The position numbers and the translations under genes were made by a program. A DNA stretch of 64,000 nucleotides from Hyphomicrobium_B sp001006785 (lineage in GTDB: Bacteria > Pseudomonadota > Alphaproteobacteria > Rhizobiales > Hyphomicrobiaceae): positions 1,488,001 to 1,552,000 of the forward strand of contig NZ_CDHO01000003.1 of NCBI RefSeq assembly GCF_001006785.1, written 5' to 3'. A model generated the notes under the pieces. That model did not search any database and had not been told where the DNA came from. It saw only the letters and a list, made by a program, of their open reading frames with translations. Each line of letters opens with the position of its first letter. The stretch's first letter is position 1. Shown piece after piece: positions 26,381-34,534 of the stretch.

Positions 26381-27088
26381 CTAGTCTTTGTCATCAAGAC
26401 GGCCGATGCCGCTCAACGCCGCAATATCGCAGATGACTTGCTGTCCCCGTCGCTCGATGGCCCCTTCCGACTCGAGAAGCTGCAGCGCGGCGTTGACTTT
26501 GGGACGGCTCGCGCCGACCAAAAGCGCCAGCTCGCTTTGCGAAATCGGCAGAGCCAGCGTCACTTTCTCGGACTTCCCGGAAGGGTCTTTCTGCCGGACG
26601 GACGCCAGGAAGAACCGCGCCAGCCGCGCCTCGATCGGGTGCAGCGCGATGGCTTCGAGCTGCTCGTCCGCGTCGCGCAGCCTGCCGGCGAGAAAACGTA
26701 CAGCCGCCTCGCCGACCGATGGATGCGACTCGAGCAGGCGAAGAAACGCCGACTTTGAAAGCAGCAGCGTCTCGACTTTGTTCACAGCCGTTGCATCGGC
26801 CGAACGCGAACGTCCGTCAAAAATTGCAAGCTCGCCGAAAATCGACGGCGTCTCCACATGTGCGAAGGAAAGCTCGCGGCCGTCCGATGTCAGAACTGAA
26901 AGCCGGATGCGCCCTTTGCTCACAATGTGAAGATCGGAACCCGCATCGCCGCGCGAGAATATGACTTGCCCAGGCTCGTAGGACGCTTCACGCAATTCGC
27001 CAGCAACGGCCTTGCGGCTCGCTTCGTCCAGCCCAGCGAACAGTGGGGTTCGAGCAAGCAGGCCGGCTGGGTCGGGTTTCAGAGCCAT
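26381..27088 (-). CDS. Crp/Fnr family transcription regulator
   Basis: A 235-residue regulator. A cyclic-nucleotide-binding beta-roll fills residues 15-130 (GELAIFDGRSRSADATA is the phosphate-cassette region with Glu, Arg and Ser typical of cAMP binding). A winged helix-turn-helix follows (ISQSELALLVGASRPKVNAA, about 185-204). It lies just upstream of, and probably in one transcript with, the adenylate cyclase gene. The FNR cysteines are absent, so cAMP rather than oxygen is the likely signal. Confidence 0.88.
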   Translation of the reverse strand: MALKPDPAGLLARTPLFAGLDEASRKAVAGELREASYEPGQVIFSRGDAGSDLHIVSKGRIRLSVLTSDGRELSFAHVETPSIFGELAIFDGRSRSADATAVNKVETLLLSKSAFLRLLESHPSVGEAAVRFLAGRLRDADEQLEAIALHPIEARLARFFLASVRQKDPSGKSEKVTLALPISQSELALLVGASRPKVNAALQLLESEGAIERRGQQVICDIAALSGIGRLDDKD

Positions 27089-27244
27089 TGTCGCTTACCA
27101 TAGCCGCTCGATTGTGCGGCGCTATTCATGCCCTGTTTTCCGGTTGCTCGCAACGCACCGGGGCCTTGCTAAAAGTCTGCGGCTTGCCCATTGTCCGCCC
27201 TTATTTTCTGGTGTCGAGACGCTTCGCACCCTTGCAGGCCACTC

Positions 27245-27994
27245 ATGATGTCTTCGCTGAAATCCGCCCTTCTTCCCGGCTTCGCCCGTTCCGACGCTCC
27301 TAGCCGGGAAACGTTGCGGCGATCGATGGCGCGCGAACGGGCGTCCTCGAAGGCTGAGATCGAGCGGCCAAGGCTCGTTCTCGCCAGTGCCAGTCCTCGC
27401 CGGGTCACGCTTCTCGCGCAGATCGGGGTAACGCCGGACGCGCTCCGTCCCGCCTCGATCGACGAAAGCGCACGTCGTGGAGAAATGCCTCGCGCGCTTG
27501 TCACCCGCCTGGCGAAAGCCAAAGCCGAAGTCGCGCGCAATCAGATCGCCAACGACCCCGACCTCGCCGATTCCTACGTGCTCGCCGCCGATACGGTCGT
27601 CGCCATGGGCCGCAAGATTCTGATGAAGCCGGCGCACGTCGAAGAGGCGATGGCGTCGCTACAACTCTTGTCGGGTCGCACGCATAAGGTGCAGACGTGC
27701 GTCTGCCTCATCACGCCGGACGACCGTGTTCGCACGAAGATCGTCGATACCCGCGTCCGCTTCCGTTACATCAGCCGCGCGGAACTGGAATCCTATATCG
27801 CCTCGCGCGAGTGGCGCGGCAAAGCCGGTGGGTACGCCATTCAGGGCCTCGCCGGCTGTTTCGTGCAGCGCCTGATCGGGTCTTATACCAACGTCGTCGG
27901 CCTGCCGCTGACCGAGGTCGTCGCCTTGCTCAATTCGGAGAAGTTTCCGATCCAGTATAATTGGCTGCGATACGCCGAAGTCGATCGCGCCTGA
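27245..27994 (+). CDS. Maf-like nucleoside triphosphate pyrophosphatase
   Basis: A Maf/YhdE family protein that hydrolyses non-canonical nucleotides to the monophosphate. Typical motifs: LVLASASPRR with the Ser-Arg pair, the SYVLAADTVV block with catalytic Asp, GRTHKVQT, and EWRGKAGGYAIQGLAG. From ATG 27245 the product has 249 residues, with about 40 extra N-terminal residues. An internal ATG at 27326 gives 222 residues, closer to the family length. Neither has a good ribosome binding site. It is followed by yacG, the common Rhizobiales order. Confidence 0.85.
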   Translation: MMSSLKSALLPGFARSDAPSRETLRRSMARERASSKAEIERPRLVLASASPRRVTLLAQIGVTPDALRPASIDESARRGEMPRALVTRLAKAKAEVARNQIANDPDLADSYVLAADTVVAMGRKILMKPAHVEEAMASLQLLSGRTHKVQTCVCLITPDDRVRTKIVDTRVRFRYISRAELESYIASREWRGKAGGYAIQGLAGCFVQRLIGSYTNVVGLPLTEVVALLNSEKFPIQYNWLRYAEVDRA

Positions 27995-28007
27995 GCGGTC
28001 TGATCCT

Positions 28008-28229
28008 ATGTGCCCGTCTTCCGAACCCGCCAGCAAGCCCGTGCGCTGCCCGATCTGCCGTAAACCGGCGGCCGAAGCCTATCGACCCTTCTGCTCGAAA
28101 CGCTGCGCCGACATCGATCTCGCCAAATGGCTCGGCGGTGCCTACGCGGTGCCTGGCCGCGAAGAGGACGAGGGCGACGGCGATCGGCCACGGGGTGGAG
28201 ACACGGGGCCGGGGAGCGACGAAGAATAA
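28008..28229 (+). CDS. yacG: DNA gyrase inhibitor YacG-like zinc protein
   Basis: A 73-residue protein with four zinc Cys in CPICRK (about 14-19) and PFCSKRC (about 28-34), then DIDLAKWLGGAYAVPG, the YacG signature. YacG binds and inhibits gyrase B in E. coli. It starts 13 bp after the Maf-like stop. The acidic tail (EEDEGDGD) is longer than in E. coli. Confidence 0.9.
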   Translation: MCPSSEPASKPVRCPICRKPAAEAYRPFCSKRCADIDLAKWLGGAYAVPGREEDEGDGDRPRGGDTGPGSDEE

Positions 28230-28321
28230 AGCCGGGCAACGCGTTTTCGTCGCGCTTGCATCAACGCAAACGCCTCTCTATAAGGGCCGGACTTCGCATG
28301 GGCCCCTGGCCGCGGAGGCAA

Positions 28322-28397
28322 GCCCAGGTAGCTCAGTTGGTAGAGCATGCGACTGAAAATCGCAGTGTCGCTGGTTCAATTCCGGCCCTGGGCACCA
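28322..28397 (+). tRNA. tRNA-Phe (anticodon GAA)
   Basis: The gene has acceptor stem GCCCAGG / CCTGGGC, D arm GCTCAGTTGGTAGAGC, anticodon arm GCGACTGAAAATCGC with anticodon GAA, and T arm with GGTTCAATTCC. CCA is encoded; length is 76. It marks the end of the core segment before the DMF region. A T-rich stretch follows the 3' end. Confidence 0.96.
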
Positions 28398-29069
28398 TTT
28401 GCCCTTCCCTTTTAGTTTTCTCGAACAAACAAGGTTGAACGCGTCAGCGTTCGCCGTGTCGTACGCTGTTCGAAAGCGGCGCGTGGGTGTTTGCTCCCGT
28501 TGGAAATAGCCGTTCGACAGTGGGCTTTTCGTCAAGCCCGGCGGTCGTCAGTGGCGCCTCTGCGCCGACCACGACGATCACGACACAAGCCCGCAACGAA
28601 CTACGTCCGACGCGCCGGGATAGACCTTCGTCGAGACAGCGCACGCAGGCTGGCACAAGCCGCAGGGCGCGGCGAGCGAGGGCAAAAGCCAAAAACATCG
28701 CTGCTCGACCCGCGATTGAATTCCGCATTGCAGCGAAAATAGATCGCCGCCCACGGAAATCTAAAACCAATCAATCGAATGAGATTGATGCATTGCAATA
28801 ATTAAATTCCAGATCGCAGGTTATTGCCAAAAGTATTGACCTTCTTGAGATTTGTAGTCCCAAATGGTATCAATAGATATATAACTAAAGATATATGAGA
28901 GCCGAACGCTCTATCTGAGGCTTGGGTTCTCGCAATAAACGGCACTCCAAGGGGGGCGTATGAGCAAACCGGGTTCTTGCGAAGCAATTCTGTGTGCGGT
29001 TCAGCGCCGCCAGCCACAGACGTCGGCAAAAGCGGAGCGTGATCTCAAAGACAGGGAGATCGCGTCCCC
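28398..29069. other. Long intergenic region before the CFA-synthase-like gene
   Basis: About 670 bases with no convincing gene. The first 330 bases have overlapping open frames on both strands with Arg-rich, low-quality translations; the best minus-strand candidate (28444-28770) has a hydrophobic stretch but no family match. The right half (28730-28920) is AT-rich and contains a candidate regulatory site at 28882-28896. The position right after tRNA-Phe and the base-composition shift fit a junction of acquired DNA, but no integrase or repeat of the tRNA end was seen. Confidence 0.4.
28876..28896 (+). promoter_or_regulatory. Candidate operator, CTAAAG-type motif upstream of CFA-synthase-like gene
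   Basis: TAACTAAAGATATAT at 28882-28896 matches 14 of 15 bases with a site at 32844-32858 in the regulator/transporter intergenic region. A direct repeat GATATAT lies at 28876-28882 and 28890-28896, 14 bp apart. Recurrence in three intergenic regions of this locus suggests a binding site for a local regulator. Confidence 0.45.
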
Positions 29070-30326
29070 ATGATCGAACTCCTGTTCAGCTCAGTAATCG
29101 CCCGATTTATTCGCTCTGGAAATCTGGAAATCGCCCTGCCGAGCGGCCGCAGTCTCGCGCTGGGCGATGGGACCGGCGAAAAGATCGGCATCAGAATTGT
29201 TGATAAGAGGGCGCTCTGGCGGCTGATCCTTCACCCCACGCTCGCGCTCGGTGAGTTGTTCGTCGACGACCGCATACAGGTCAGCAAGGGATCGGTATAC
29301 GGTTTTCTCGATATTATAAGCCGCAATATCGGCTGGGGCGCTCCCAGTTTTCTGCCGCTGTATTCTCAGCGACGCAGGCTCCTTTTATGGCTGCAAAAGT
29401 CCAACGATCCGAAGCGATCTACCCAGAACGTCGGGCATCACTATGATTTGGACGGCCGGCTATATCGGCTTTTCCTCGACAGTGATCAGCAATATTCCTG
29501 CGCCTATTTCGAGAGCGATGGCGCGGACATCGAAGAGGCGCAGCTCGCCAAGAAGCGCCACATCGCTGCAAAGCTGAGATTGACTCCGAATCAGCGCGTT
29601 CTCGACATCGGATGCGGCTGGGGCGGAATGGCGCTTTATCTCGCCAAGTGCTGCCAAGCTCATGTCACCGGCATCACGCTTTCCAAGGAACAGCTTGAGG
29701 CGTCACGGCATCGCTCCAAGGCGCAAGGTCTCGAGAAGCGAATTGAATTCCGGTTCCAGGATTATCGCGATGTGACGGAACGTTTCGACCGCATCGTGTC
29801 CGTGGGCATGTTCGAGCACGTCGGCCTGCCCGACTACGATAAATTCTTCTCGCACGCTCGTGAGCTTCTTGCTGACAATGGAGTGATGCTTCTCCATACG
29901 ATCGGCCGCCTTGACGGTCCGAGCCCGACCAACGCCTGGATAAAACGCTACATCTTCCCGGGCAGTTACGTGCCAGCGCTATCGGAAATCATGCCCGCTG
30001 TCGAACGCGCTGGTCTGGTTATGACGGACATCGAGGTCTTGCGCATCCACTACGCAGAAACATTGAAGGCGTGGCGCGAGCGATTCAATGCACGCCGCAC
30101 GGAGGCTGCAAAGCTTTATGACGAACGCTTCTGTCGCCTGTGGGAGTTCTATCTTGCGGCCTGCGAAACGGGATTTCGTCATGGGGGTTTGGTCATTTTC
30201 CAACTCCAACTCGCACGCCGGATAGATGCCGTTCCGTTGACGCGAAACTACATCGAGCTTGCGGAAGCGGCGCTTCGCGAAGCCGAGGGACGCGCGCAGA
30301 TTTCCGTAGCCGAGGCTGCGGAATAG
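29070..30326 (+). CDS. Cyclopropane-fatty-acyl-phospholipid synthase family methyltransferase
   Basis: A 418-residue SAM-dependent enzyme of the CFA/mycolic-acid methyltransferase family, which acts on membrane phospholipid acyl chains. SAM site: VLDIGCGWGGMA (about 176-187), then GITLSKEQL and RIVSVGMFEHVG, all family hallmarks. The N-terminal lipid-binding region with VDDRIQVSKG is present. GGGAG lies about 12 bp before the ATG. The candidate CTAAAG motif lies 175 bp upstream. Membrane modification could protect from solvent stress such as DMF; this is inference. Confidence 0.88.
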   Translation: MIELLFSSVIARFIRSGNLEIALPSGRSLALGDGTGEKIGIRIVDKRALWRLILHPTLALGELFVDDRIQVSKGSVYGFLDIISRNIGWGAPSFLPLYSQRRRLLLWLQKSNDPKRSTQNVGHHYDLDGRLYRLFLDSDQQYSCAYFESDGADIEEAQLAKKRHIAAKLRLTPNQRVLDIGCGWGGMALYLAKCCQAHVTGITLSKEQLEASRHRSKAQGLEKRIEFRFQDYRDVTERFDRIVSVGMFEHVGLPDYDKFFSHARELLADNGVMLLHTIGRLDGPSPTNAWIKRYIFPGSYVPALSEIMPAVERAGLVMTDIEVLRIHYAETLKAWRERFNARRTEAAKLYDERFCRLWEFYLAACETGFRHGGLVIFQLQLARRIDAVPLTRNYIELAEAALREAEGRAQISVAEAAE

Positions 30327-30388
30327 CCAGAGGGGGCGACGGGAGGCGCACTTGCTTCCCGTCGCATGCTCTCGCCGCGAAGGTGGCC

Positions 30389-30424
30389 ACCGAGCCTGTG
30401 CGTTTTACCGAGCCTGTGCGTTTT
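30389..30424 (+). repeat. Tandem 18-bp direct repeat upstream of the MFS gene
   Basis: The unit ACCGAGCCTGTGCGTTTT occurs twice without a gap (30389-30406 and 30407-30424). It lies in the 150-bp gap between the CFA-synthase-like gene and the MFS gene, about 55 bp before the start codon. It may be a regulator binding pair or a slipped duplication. Confidence 0.8.
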
Positions 30425-30477
30425 TCTAGCTCGTGCAGGAGCAGATTCAGCCGCGACAGACGCTGGAAAGGATCGAC

Positions 30478-31725
30478 GTGTCGAGCCTCGATGTTGAAAC
30501 ACCCAAATCCAGACCTCAATCCGGCTCGCGGAAACTGCCGGGTGGCGGTCCGGCTGTTGGCGGCATATTGGCAATTGCAGCGATCGTCATCGTTGCGATG
30601 AGTCTTCGCCCCGGCATTGTTTCTGTCGGGCCGATCCTTCCCTCGATCATTGACGAGTTTCAGCTTTCGCACGCCACCGCATCGCTTCTGGTTTCGATCC
30701 CTGACGTCCTCATGGGGCTTTTGGCATTGCCGACGCCTTGGCTGGCGCGGCGCTTCGGTCGAAATCCCGTTCTTCTAACGGCGCTTGTCTTACTCGCTCT
30801 TTCAATTTTCGCCCGAGCATTCTCGACGGCCGCATCCGAACTTTTGATGACCACAGTAGGTGTGGGGATCGGAATAGCCATTGCCGGAGCGCTCGTGGCG
30901 GGATTCATAAAGGAATATTTTCCGGCGCGTGCCGCATTCGTGACGGGCATATACGCGACGGCGCTGTCGTTCGGCAGCTCGCTTTCCGCCGCGATAACCG
31001 GTCCCATTGCAACCAACGCGGAGAGTGGTTGGCGCGTGGCGTCGGGAATATGGAGTATCTTCGGGCTATTCGCCATCATCGCTTGGCTAGCAGTCGTCAT
31101 GAGCGAGCGGCGCAACGCCGTGGCGGAGCGAAAACAAACTGCGGTGATGCGGCTTCCGATCAAAAACGGCAAAGCCTGGGGAATTGCGCTCTATTTCGCC
31201 TGCATCAACTTTCTCTTCTACTCGCTACTCTCCTGGATAACGTCTGTGTACGTTGAAATTGGATTTTCAACGACGACAGCGGGTTTCATCCTCGCGACGT
31301 TTCTCGTGATCTTCATGGCGGCCAATCCAATCTTTGGATGGCTCAGCAAGTCGCTTGATCGGCGAGCGTGGCTTGCAGGCTGCGGGCTGTTTGCGATGGC
31401 CGGATTGGTTCCGCTCGCAGTCGTGCCCGACCTGGCACCGTTTCTCTTTATAGCAGTCTGCGCAATTGGTCTTGGTGGGGCGTTCACACTGGCAATGACG
31501 CTGCCGCTCGATAATACGAGGAGCGTTGAAGAGGCCAACTCCTGGAATGCCTTTGTGATGATGGTCGCTTATATCGTTGCAGCGACCGGGCCCCTTCTCG
31601 TCGGTCGCCTGAGAGACCTTAACGGCAACTTTCAGATTGCGATGTGGCTTCTAGTGGCCGTCGCAGCGCTGATGTGCGTGCTCAGTCCATTCTTGAAGCC
31701 GAATATATCTCATCATTCAGACTAG
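30478..31725 (+). CDS. MFS transporter, CynX/NimT-like
   Basis: A 415-residue inner-membrane transporter of the major facilitator superfamily with about 12 helices. SLRPGIVSVGPILPSI and the WLARRFGRNP loop (the MFS motif A position) resemble the cyanate/nitroimidazole-type CynX family. The GTG at 30478 is used because GGAAAGGA lies 5 bp upstream; the frame is open from another GTG at 30433. Substrate unknown. It lies in the DMF region, so a small nitrogen compound is possible, but the sequence does not show this. Confidence 0.82.
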   Translation: MSSLDVETPKSRPQSGSRKLPGGGPAVGGILAIAAIVIVAMSLRPGIVSVGPILPSIIDEFQLSHATASLLVSIPDVLMGLLALPTPWLARRFGRNPVLLTALVLLALSIFARAFSTAASELLMTTVGVGIGIAIAGALVAGFIKEYFPARAAFVTGIYATALSFGSSLSAAITGPIATNAESGWRVASGIWSIFGLFAIIAWLAVVMSERRNAVAERKQTAVMRLPIKNGKAWGIALYFACINFLFYSLLSWITSVYVEIGFSTTTAGFILATFLVIFMAANPIFGWLSKSLDRRAWLAGCGLFAMAGLVPLAVVPDLAPFLFIAVCAIGLGGAFTLAMTLPLDNTRSVEEANSWNAFVMMVAYIVAATGPLLVGRLRDLNGNFQIAMWLLVAVAALMCVLSPFLKPNISHHSD

Positions 31726-31813
31726 GACTTGCTCTTGTGCTGGAGAGGCTGGCAGCGGGCGCTTGCTGAGAGCTGCATTTGAGGGGCGTCCACCATTACG
31801 AGAGACCGGCGAT

Positions 31814-32518
31814 TCAGGTGGCGTCTTTGGCGATTTGCGAGCCGCGCCGCGAATACTTGGCGATTGCGTCGGTTCGACTTTTGGCGCCGAGAATTTTGTA
31901 GATCCTCGAAAGATGCATTTTGACGGTTCCCGTCGTCAGGTTGAGTTGAGAGGCAATCTCCTTGTTGGAGCGCCCTTCCGAAATCAGGTTCATGACGTCT
32001 TCCTGCCGGTTCGTCAGGCCATGAAGTTCGCGAACCGAGCGCCGGCCCTGCTCGCCCCCTGCTGAAGCCTCCGTATCTGCAGAGGCGATGTCGCTTCCAG
32101 TCAATTGAAGAACGTCGGGCGGGACATAGATGCCGCCGGAAAGAACGAGGCGGATTGCGTTGATCGCGACTTCAGGAGCGGACGTTTTCGGAATGTAGCC
32201 CATCGCGCCGGCTCGCAAGGCCTCGCGAATTGTTTGTGCATCCTCTCGAACGGACACCACAATGACGGGAAGATCGGGCCACGTGGAGCAAATGTGCCGA
32301 ACGCTGGCGATGGACTCCATGCCAGGCATAAGCAAATCGAGGAGGAGCAAATCGACATCTTCGTTGGACGTCAGCGCCGAAATCGTCTTTTCGTAGCTAT
32401 TGCACTCGACGAGCTGGGTGTCGGGATACAAAATCTTGATCAGAATACCGACGCCGCCACGCACCAGAGCGTGATCGTCCGCAACAACGATCCGCATGGG
32501 CGACTCGTTAGTGTCCAT
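31814..32518 (-). CDS. NarL/LuxR-type response regulator
   Basis: A 234-residue two-component regulator. The receiver domain (8-125) has the acidic pair DD (14-15), the phospho-acceptor Asp61 (LLLLDLLMPG) and a Lys in GYIPKTS. The GerE helix-turn-helix (about 167-217) reads LTNRQEDVMNLI followed by GRSNKEIASQLNLTTGTVK. It is divergent from the transporter-dmfA operon across a 565-bp gap, so it is placed to control that operon. The hybrid kinase at 44721-46823 is the only kinase seen in the window and is the likely partner, directly or via its own receiver domain. Confidence 0.9.
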   Translation of the reverse strand: MDTNESPMRIVVADDHALVRGGVGILIKILYPDTQLVECNSYEKTISALTSNEDVDLLLLDLLMPGMESIASVRHICSTWPDLPVIVVSVREDAQTIREALRAGAMGYIPKTSAPEVAINAIRLVLSGGIYVPPDVLQLTGSDIASADTEASAGGEQGRRSVRELHGLTNRQEDVMNLISEGRSNKEIASQLNLTTGTVKMHLSRIYKILGAKSRTDAIAKYSRRGSQIAKDAT

Positions 32519-33083
32519 CGGGTGTCTCCGTTTGGGATGCGCAAGTCCTTAAGGCCCGCAAACTTTTCCATTACATACGCGACGTAAGGCCGACGATACC
32601 AGACCAAACATGACTGAGAGATGCGTGTTTTCTGCGGGCCTCTCATCCAGCGTGCAGATATTCGCCGTGTGTCGCAAGTAGTGCCACCGGACAACGTGGC
32701 AAACGACAATAGCTGGGCCGTACCATTTGCCAGATCTTTTGCAACGGCAACATCAAACCTGCAGCTGATTAATCGGTTCGGTGTGCGCCTCCCCGAATGC
32801 CGAAGCACATCGAGCAGCGTCGGACTTCACACGCAATCATTAGTAACTAAAGTTATATATCGAAGGGCGTAATTTATGGTGTCAAAGGTAGATATTTAAC
32901 TTGACCCATTCCAAATAGCATGCGTTATTTAGTCATCGGCATGGGTCTATAATCCTTATTGAGTGCCATTTGGCTATAAGGGTTAAGTCTTATTGCCGCG
33001 GGAGAAAACGCAAAAGCCCGCAAAAAGCGGGCGTGGCATAGACCGCCGGCCAGCGAGCCGTCCGGTCGTATTTGGAGGGGCGC
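32519..33083. promoter_or_regulatory. Divergent control region between response regulator and transporter-dmfA operon
   Basis: No gene is supported in these 565 bases. The right part is AT-rich. TAACTAAAGTTATAT (32844-32858) matches the site at 28882 in 14 of 15 bases and contains an inverted repeat TAACT-AA-AGTTA. A candidate sigma-70 promoter is TTGACC (32901-32906) with GTTATT 16 bp on (32923-32928). A TATAAT box at 32948-32953 lacks a clear -35. A GCCCGC-AAAAA-GCGGGC hairpin (33016-33032) lies in the transcript leader. GGAGGGG before 33084 is the ribosome binding site of the binding-protein gene. Confidence 0.55.
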
Positions 33084-34391
33084 ATGGACGTCACGCGCAG
33101 AACTGTATTCAAAACGGTTGGCGGGGCAGCGCTTGCATCGCTTGCAGCGCCAGCAATCATTCCATCATCGGCGAAGTCGGAACCTTGGGTCGCCAAGGGA
33201 GCAAACATTAAAGTCGGTGTTCTCTTTTCCCAGTCGGGCGCACTTGCAGTCGTAGAAAACGATTCAACTCAAGTCGTTCGTTTTGCCATCGACGAAATCA
33301 ACGCTAATGGCGGCATTGGCGGCCATAAGGTCGAACCGGTCATCATCGACGCAAAATCCGACATCAAAGTCTATTCGGAGAAGATCAGCCAGCTCATCCT
33401 TCGCGATCGCGTCATCAGCACGTTCGGCGGATATACGGAATCAAGCAAGCGCGCCGTCGCTCCGTTCGTCATGGCTCGCGACCATCTCTTCTACTATCCG
33501 ACCTGCTACGCGGGTCGCGAATGCATGCAGAACATCATCTGCACCGGTCCTCTGTCGAACCAGCACTCGTTCGACATCATTCCCTACATGGTCGAAAACT
33601 TCGGCAAGAAAGTCTACTTCGTAGGCTCCAACTATGTCTGGCCCAAGGAATCGAACAAGAACGCCCGAGTTTGGCTGGAGAAGGTCGGCGGTCAAGTCGT
33701 CGGCGAGGACTACGTCCCGATCGGCGGCTCCGAGTTCGCTCCGATCTTCAACAAGATTCGCCAGGAGAAGCCGGACTTCATCTTCTCGACGGTTATCGGT
33801 GACTCCGACGTCGCGCTTCACAAGCAGTTCCTCGCCGAAGGCTTCAAGGCCGACAAGACTCCGATCGCTTCTCTGACTTGCGGCGAAATTGAATCGCGCG
33901 CCATGGGTGCGGAAGCAGCGGCCGGACACTTCCTCGCGGCGCCTTACTTCCAAACGCTCGAAAACCCGACCAACCAGAAGTTCGTTGAGAATTACCTGAA
34001 GAGCAAATACGGCGGCGGCGGCGTCACCCACTACAACATGGAAGAAACTTATCTTGCAGTCTATTTCTGGAAAGCCGCATTCGAAAAGGCTCTGGAAAAT
34101 ACCGGAAATATCGAAGATGTCACGCCGCGTATGATCCGCGATTTGTCGGGCGGCATCGTTCTCGATGACGATATTTCGCCGGAAGGCAAAGTCTGGATTG
34201 ACCCGGACAACTTCAATATGTGGCTGAAACCGAAGATCGGTCAGTGCCAATCGAACGGTCAGTTCAAACTCGTCAAGTCGTCGCCTGAGCATGTCGGGCC
34301 GAATCCGATGGGGATTTATCCCGAGCGGGGCGTTTGCAAAGCTGACGGTTTGCATACGCCGGACGGCAAGATTCTGAAAAACGTTCTCTAA
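33084..34391 (+). CDS. Amide/urea-type ABC transporter substrate-binding protein (transport)
   Basis: A 435-residue periplasmic binding protein of the UrtA/FmdD/AmiC group. The signal region has twin Arg (TRRTVFKTVGG), suggesting Tat export. The mature part has KVGVLFSQSGALAV, then FYYPTCYAGRECMQN and YFVGSNYVWPKESNKN, phrases shared with urea and short-chain amide binding proteins. Because the operon continues through both permeases and ATPases to dimethylformamidase, DMF or a related amide is the likely ligand. GGAGGGG precedes the ATG at 33084. The paralogue at 43411-44724 shares most of these blocks. A strong hairpin follows the gene. Confidence 0.88.
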   Translation: MDVTRRTVFKTVGGAALASLAAPAIIPSSAKSEPWVAKGANIKVGVLFSQSGALAVVENDSTQVVRFAIDEINANGGIGGHKVEPVIIDAKSDIKVYSEKISQLILRDRVISTFGGYTESSKRAVAPFVMARDHLFYYPTCYAGRECMQNIICTGPLSNQHSFDIIPYMVENFGKKVYFVGSNYVWPKESNKNARVWLEKVGGQVVGEDYVPIGGSEFAPIFNKIRQEKPDFIFSTVIGDSDVALHKQFLAEGFKADKTPIASLTCGEIESRAMGAEAAAGHFLAAPYFQTLENPTNQKFVENYLKSKYGGGGVTHYNMEETYLAVYFWKAAFEKALENTGNIEDVTPRMIRDLSGGIVLDDDISPEGKVWIDPDNFNMWLKPKIGQCQSNGQFKLVKSSPEHVGPNPMGIYPERGVCKADGLHTPDGKILKNVL

Positions 34392-34423
34392 CCTTCACGC
34401 GATCGCTTCCTCCGCCTCGCGAA

Positions 34424-34451
34424 CCGACACTGGCCGGCAGGCCAGTGTCGG
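34424..34451 (+). other. Intercistronic 12-bp perfect hairpin after the binding-protein gene
   Basis: CCGACACTGGCC-GGCA-GGCCAGTGTCGG style inverted repeat with 12 perfect pairs (arms 34424-34435 and 34440-34451) and a four-base loop. No T run follows, so it is not a standard terminator. Such hairpins after a binding-protein gene often stabilise the upstream message and reduce read-through, giving more binding protein than permease. Confidence 0.75.
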
Positions 34452-34534
34452 AAGGGTAGACTTTGCGCGTCGACCGACAGCTCGGCGCGCGGGACTTCGC
34501 GAGTTGCCGCGATCCAACCGAACGGACGACGCCA

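Noticed and set aside
25193..26758. Plus-strand 521-residue open frame
   Set aside because: It lies antisense to the cyclase and Crp/Fnr genes, is extremely Arg/Asp/His-rich and has no family motif. The minus-strand genes have clear domains.
28487..28801. 104-residue plus-strand frame in the gap after tRNA-Phe
   Set aside because: Arg/Thr/Ala-rich with no motif or ribosome binding site, and other frames on both strands are equally open.
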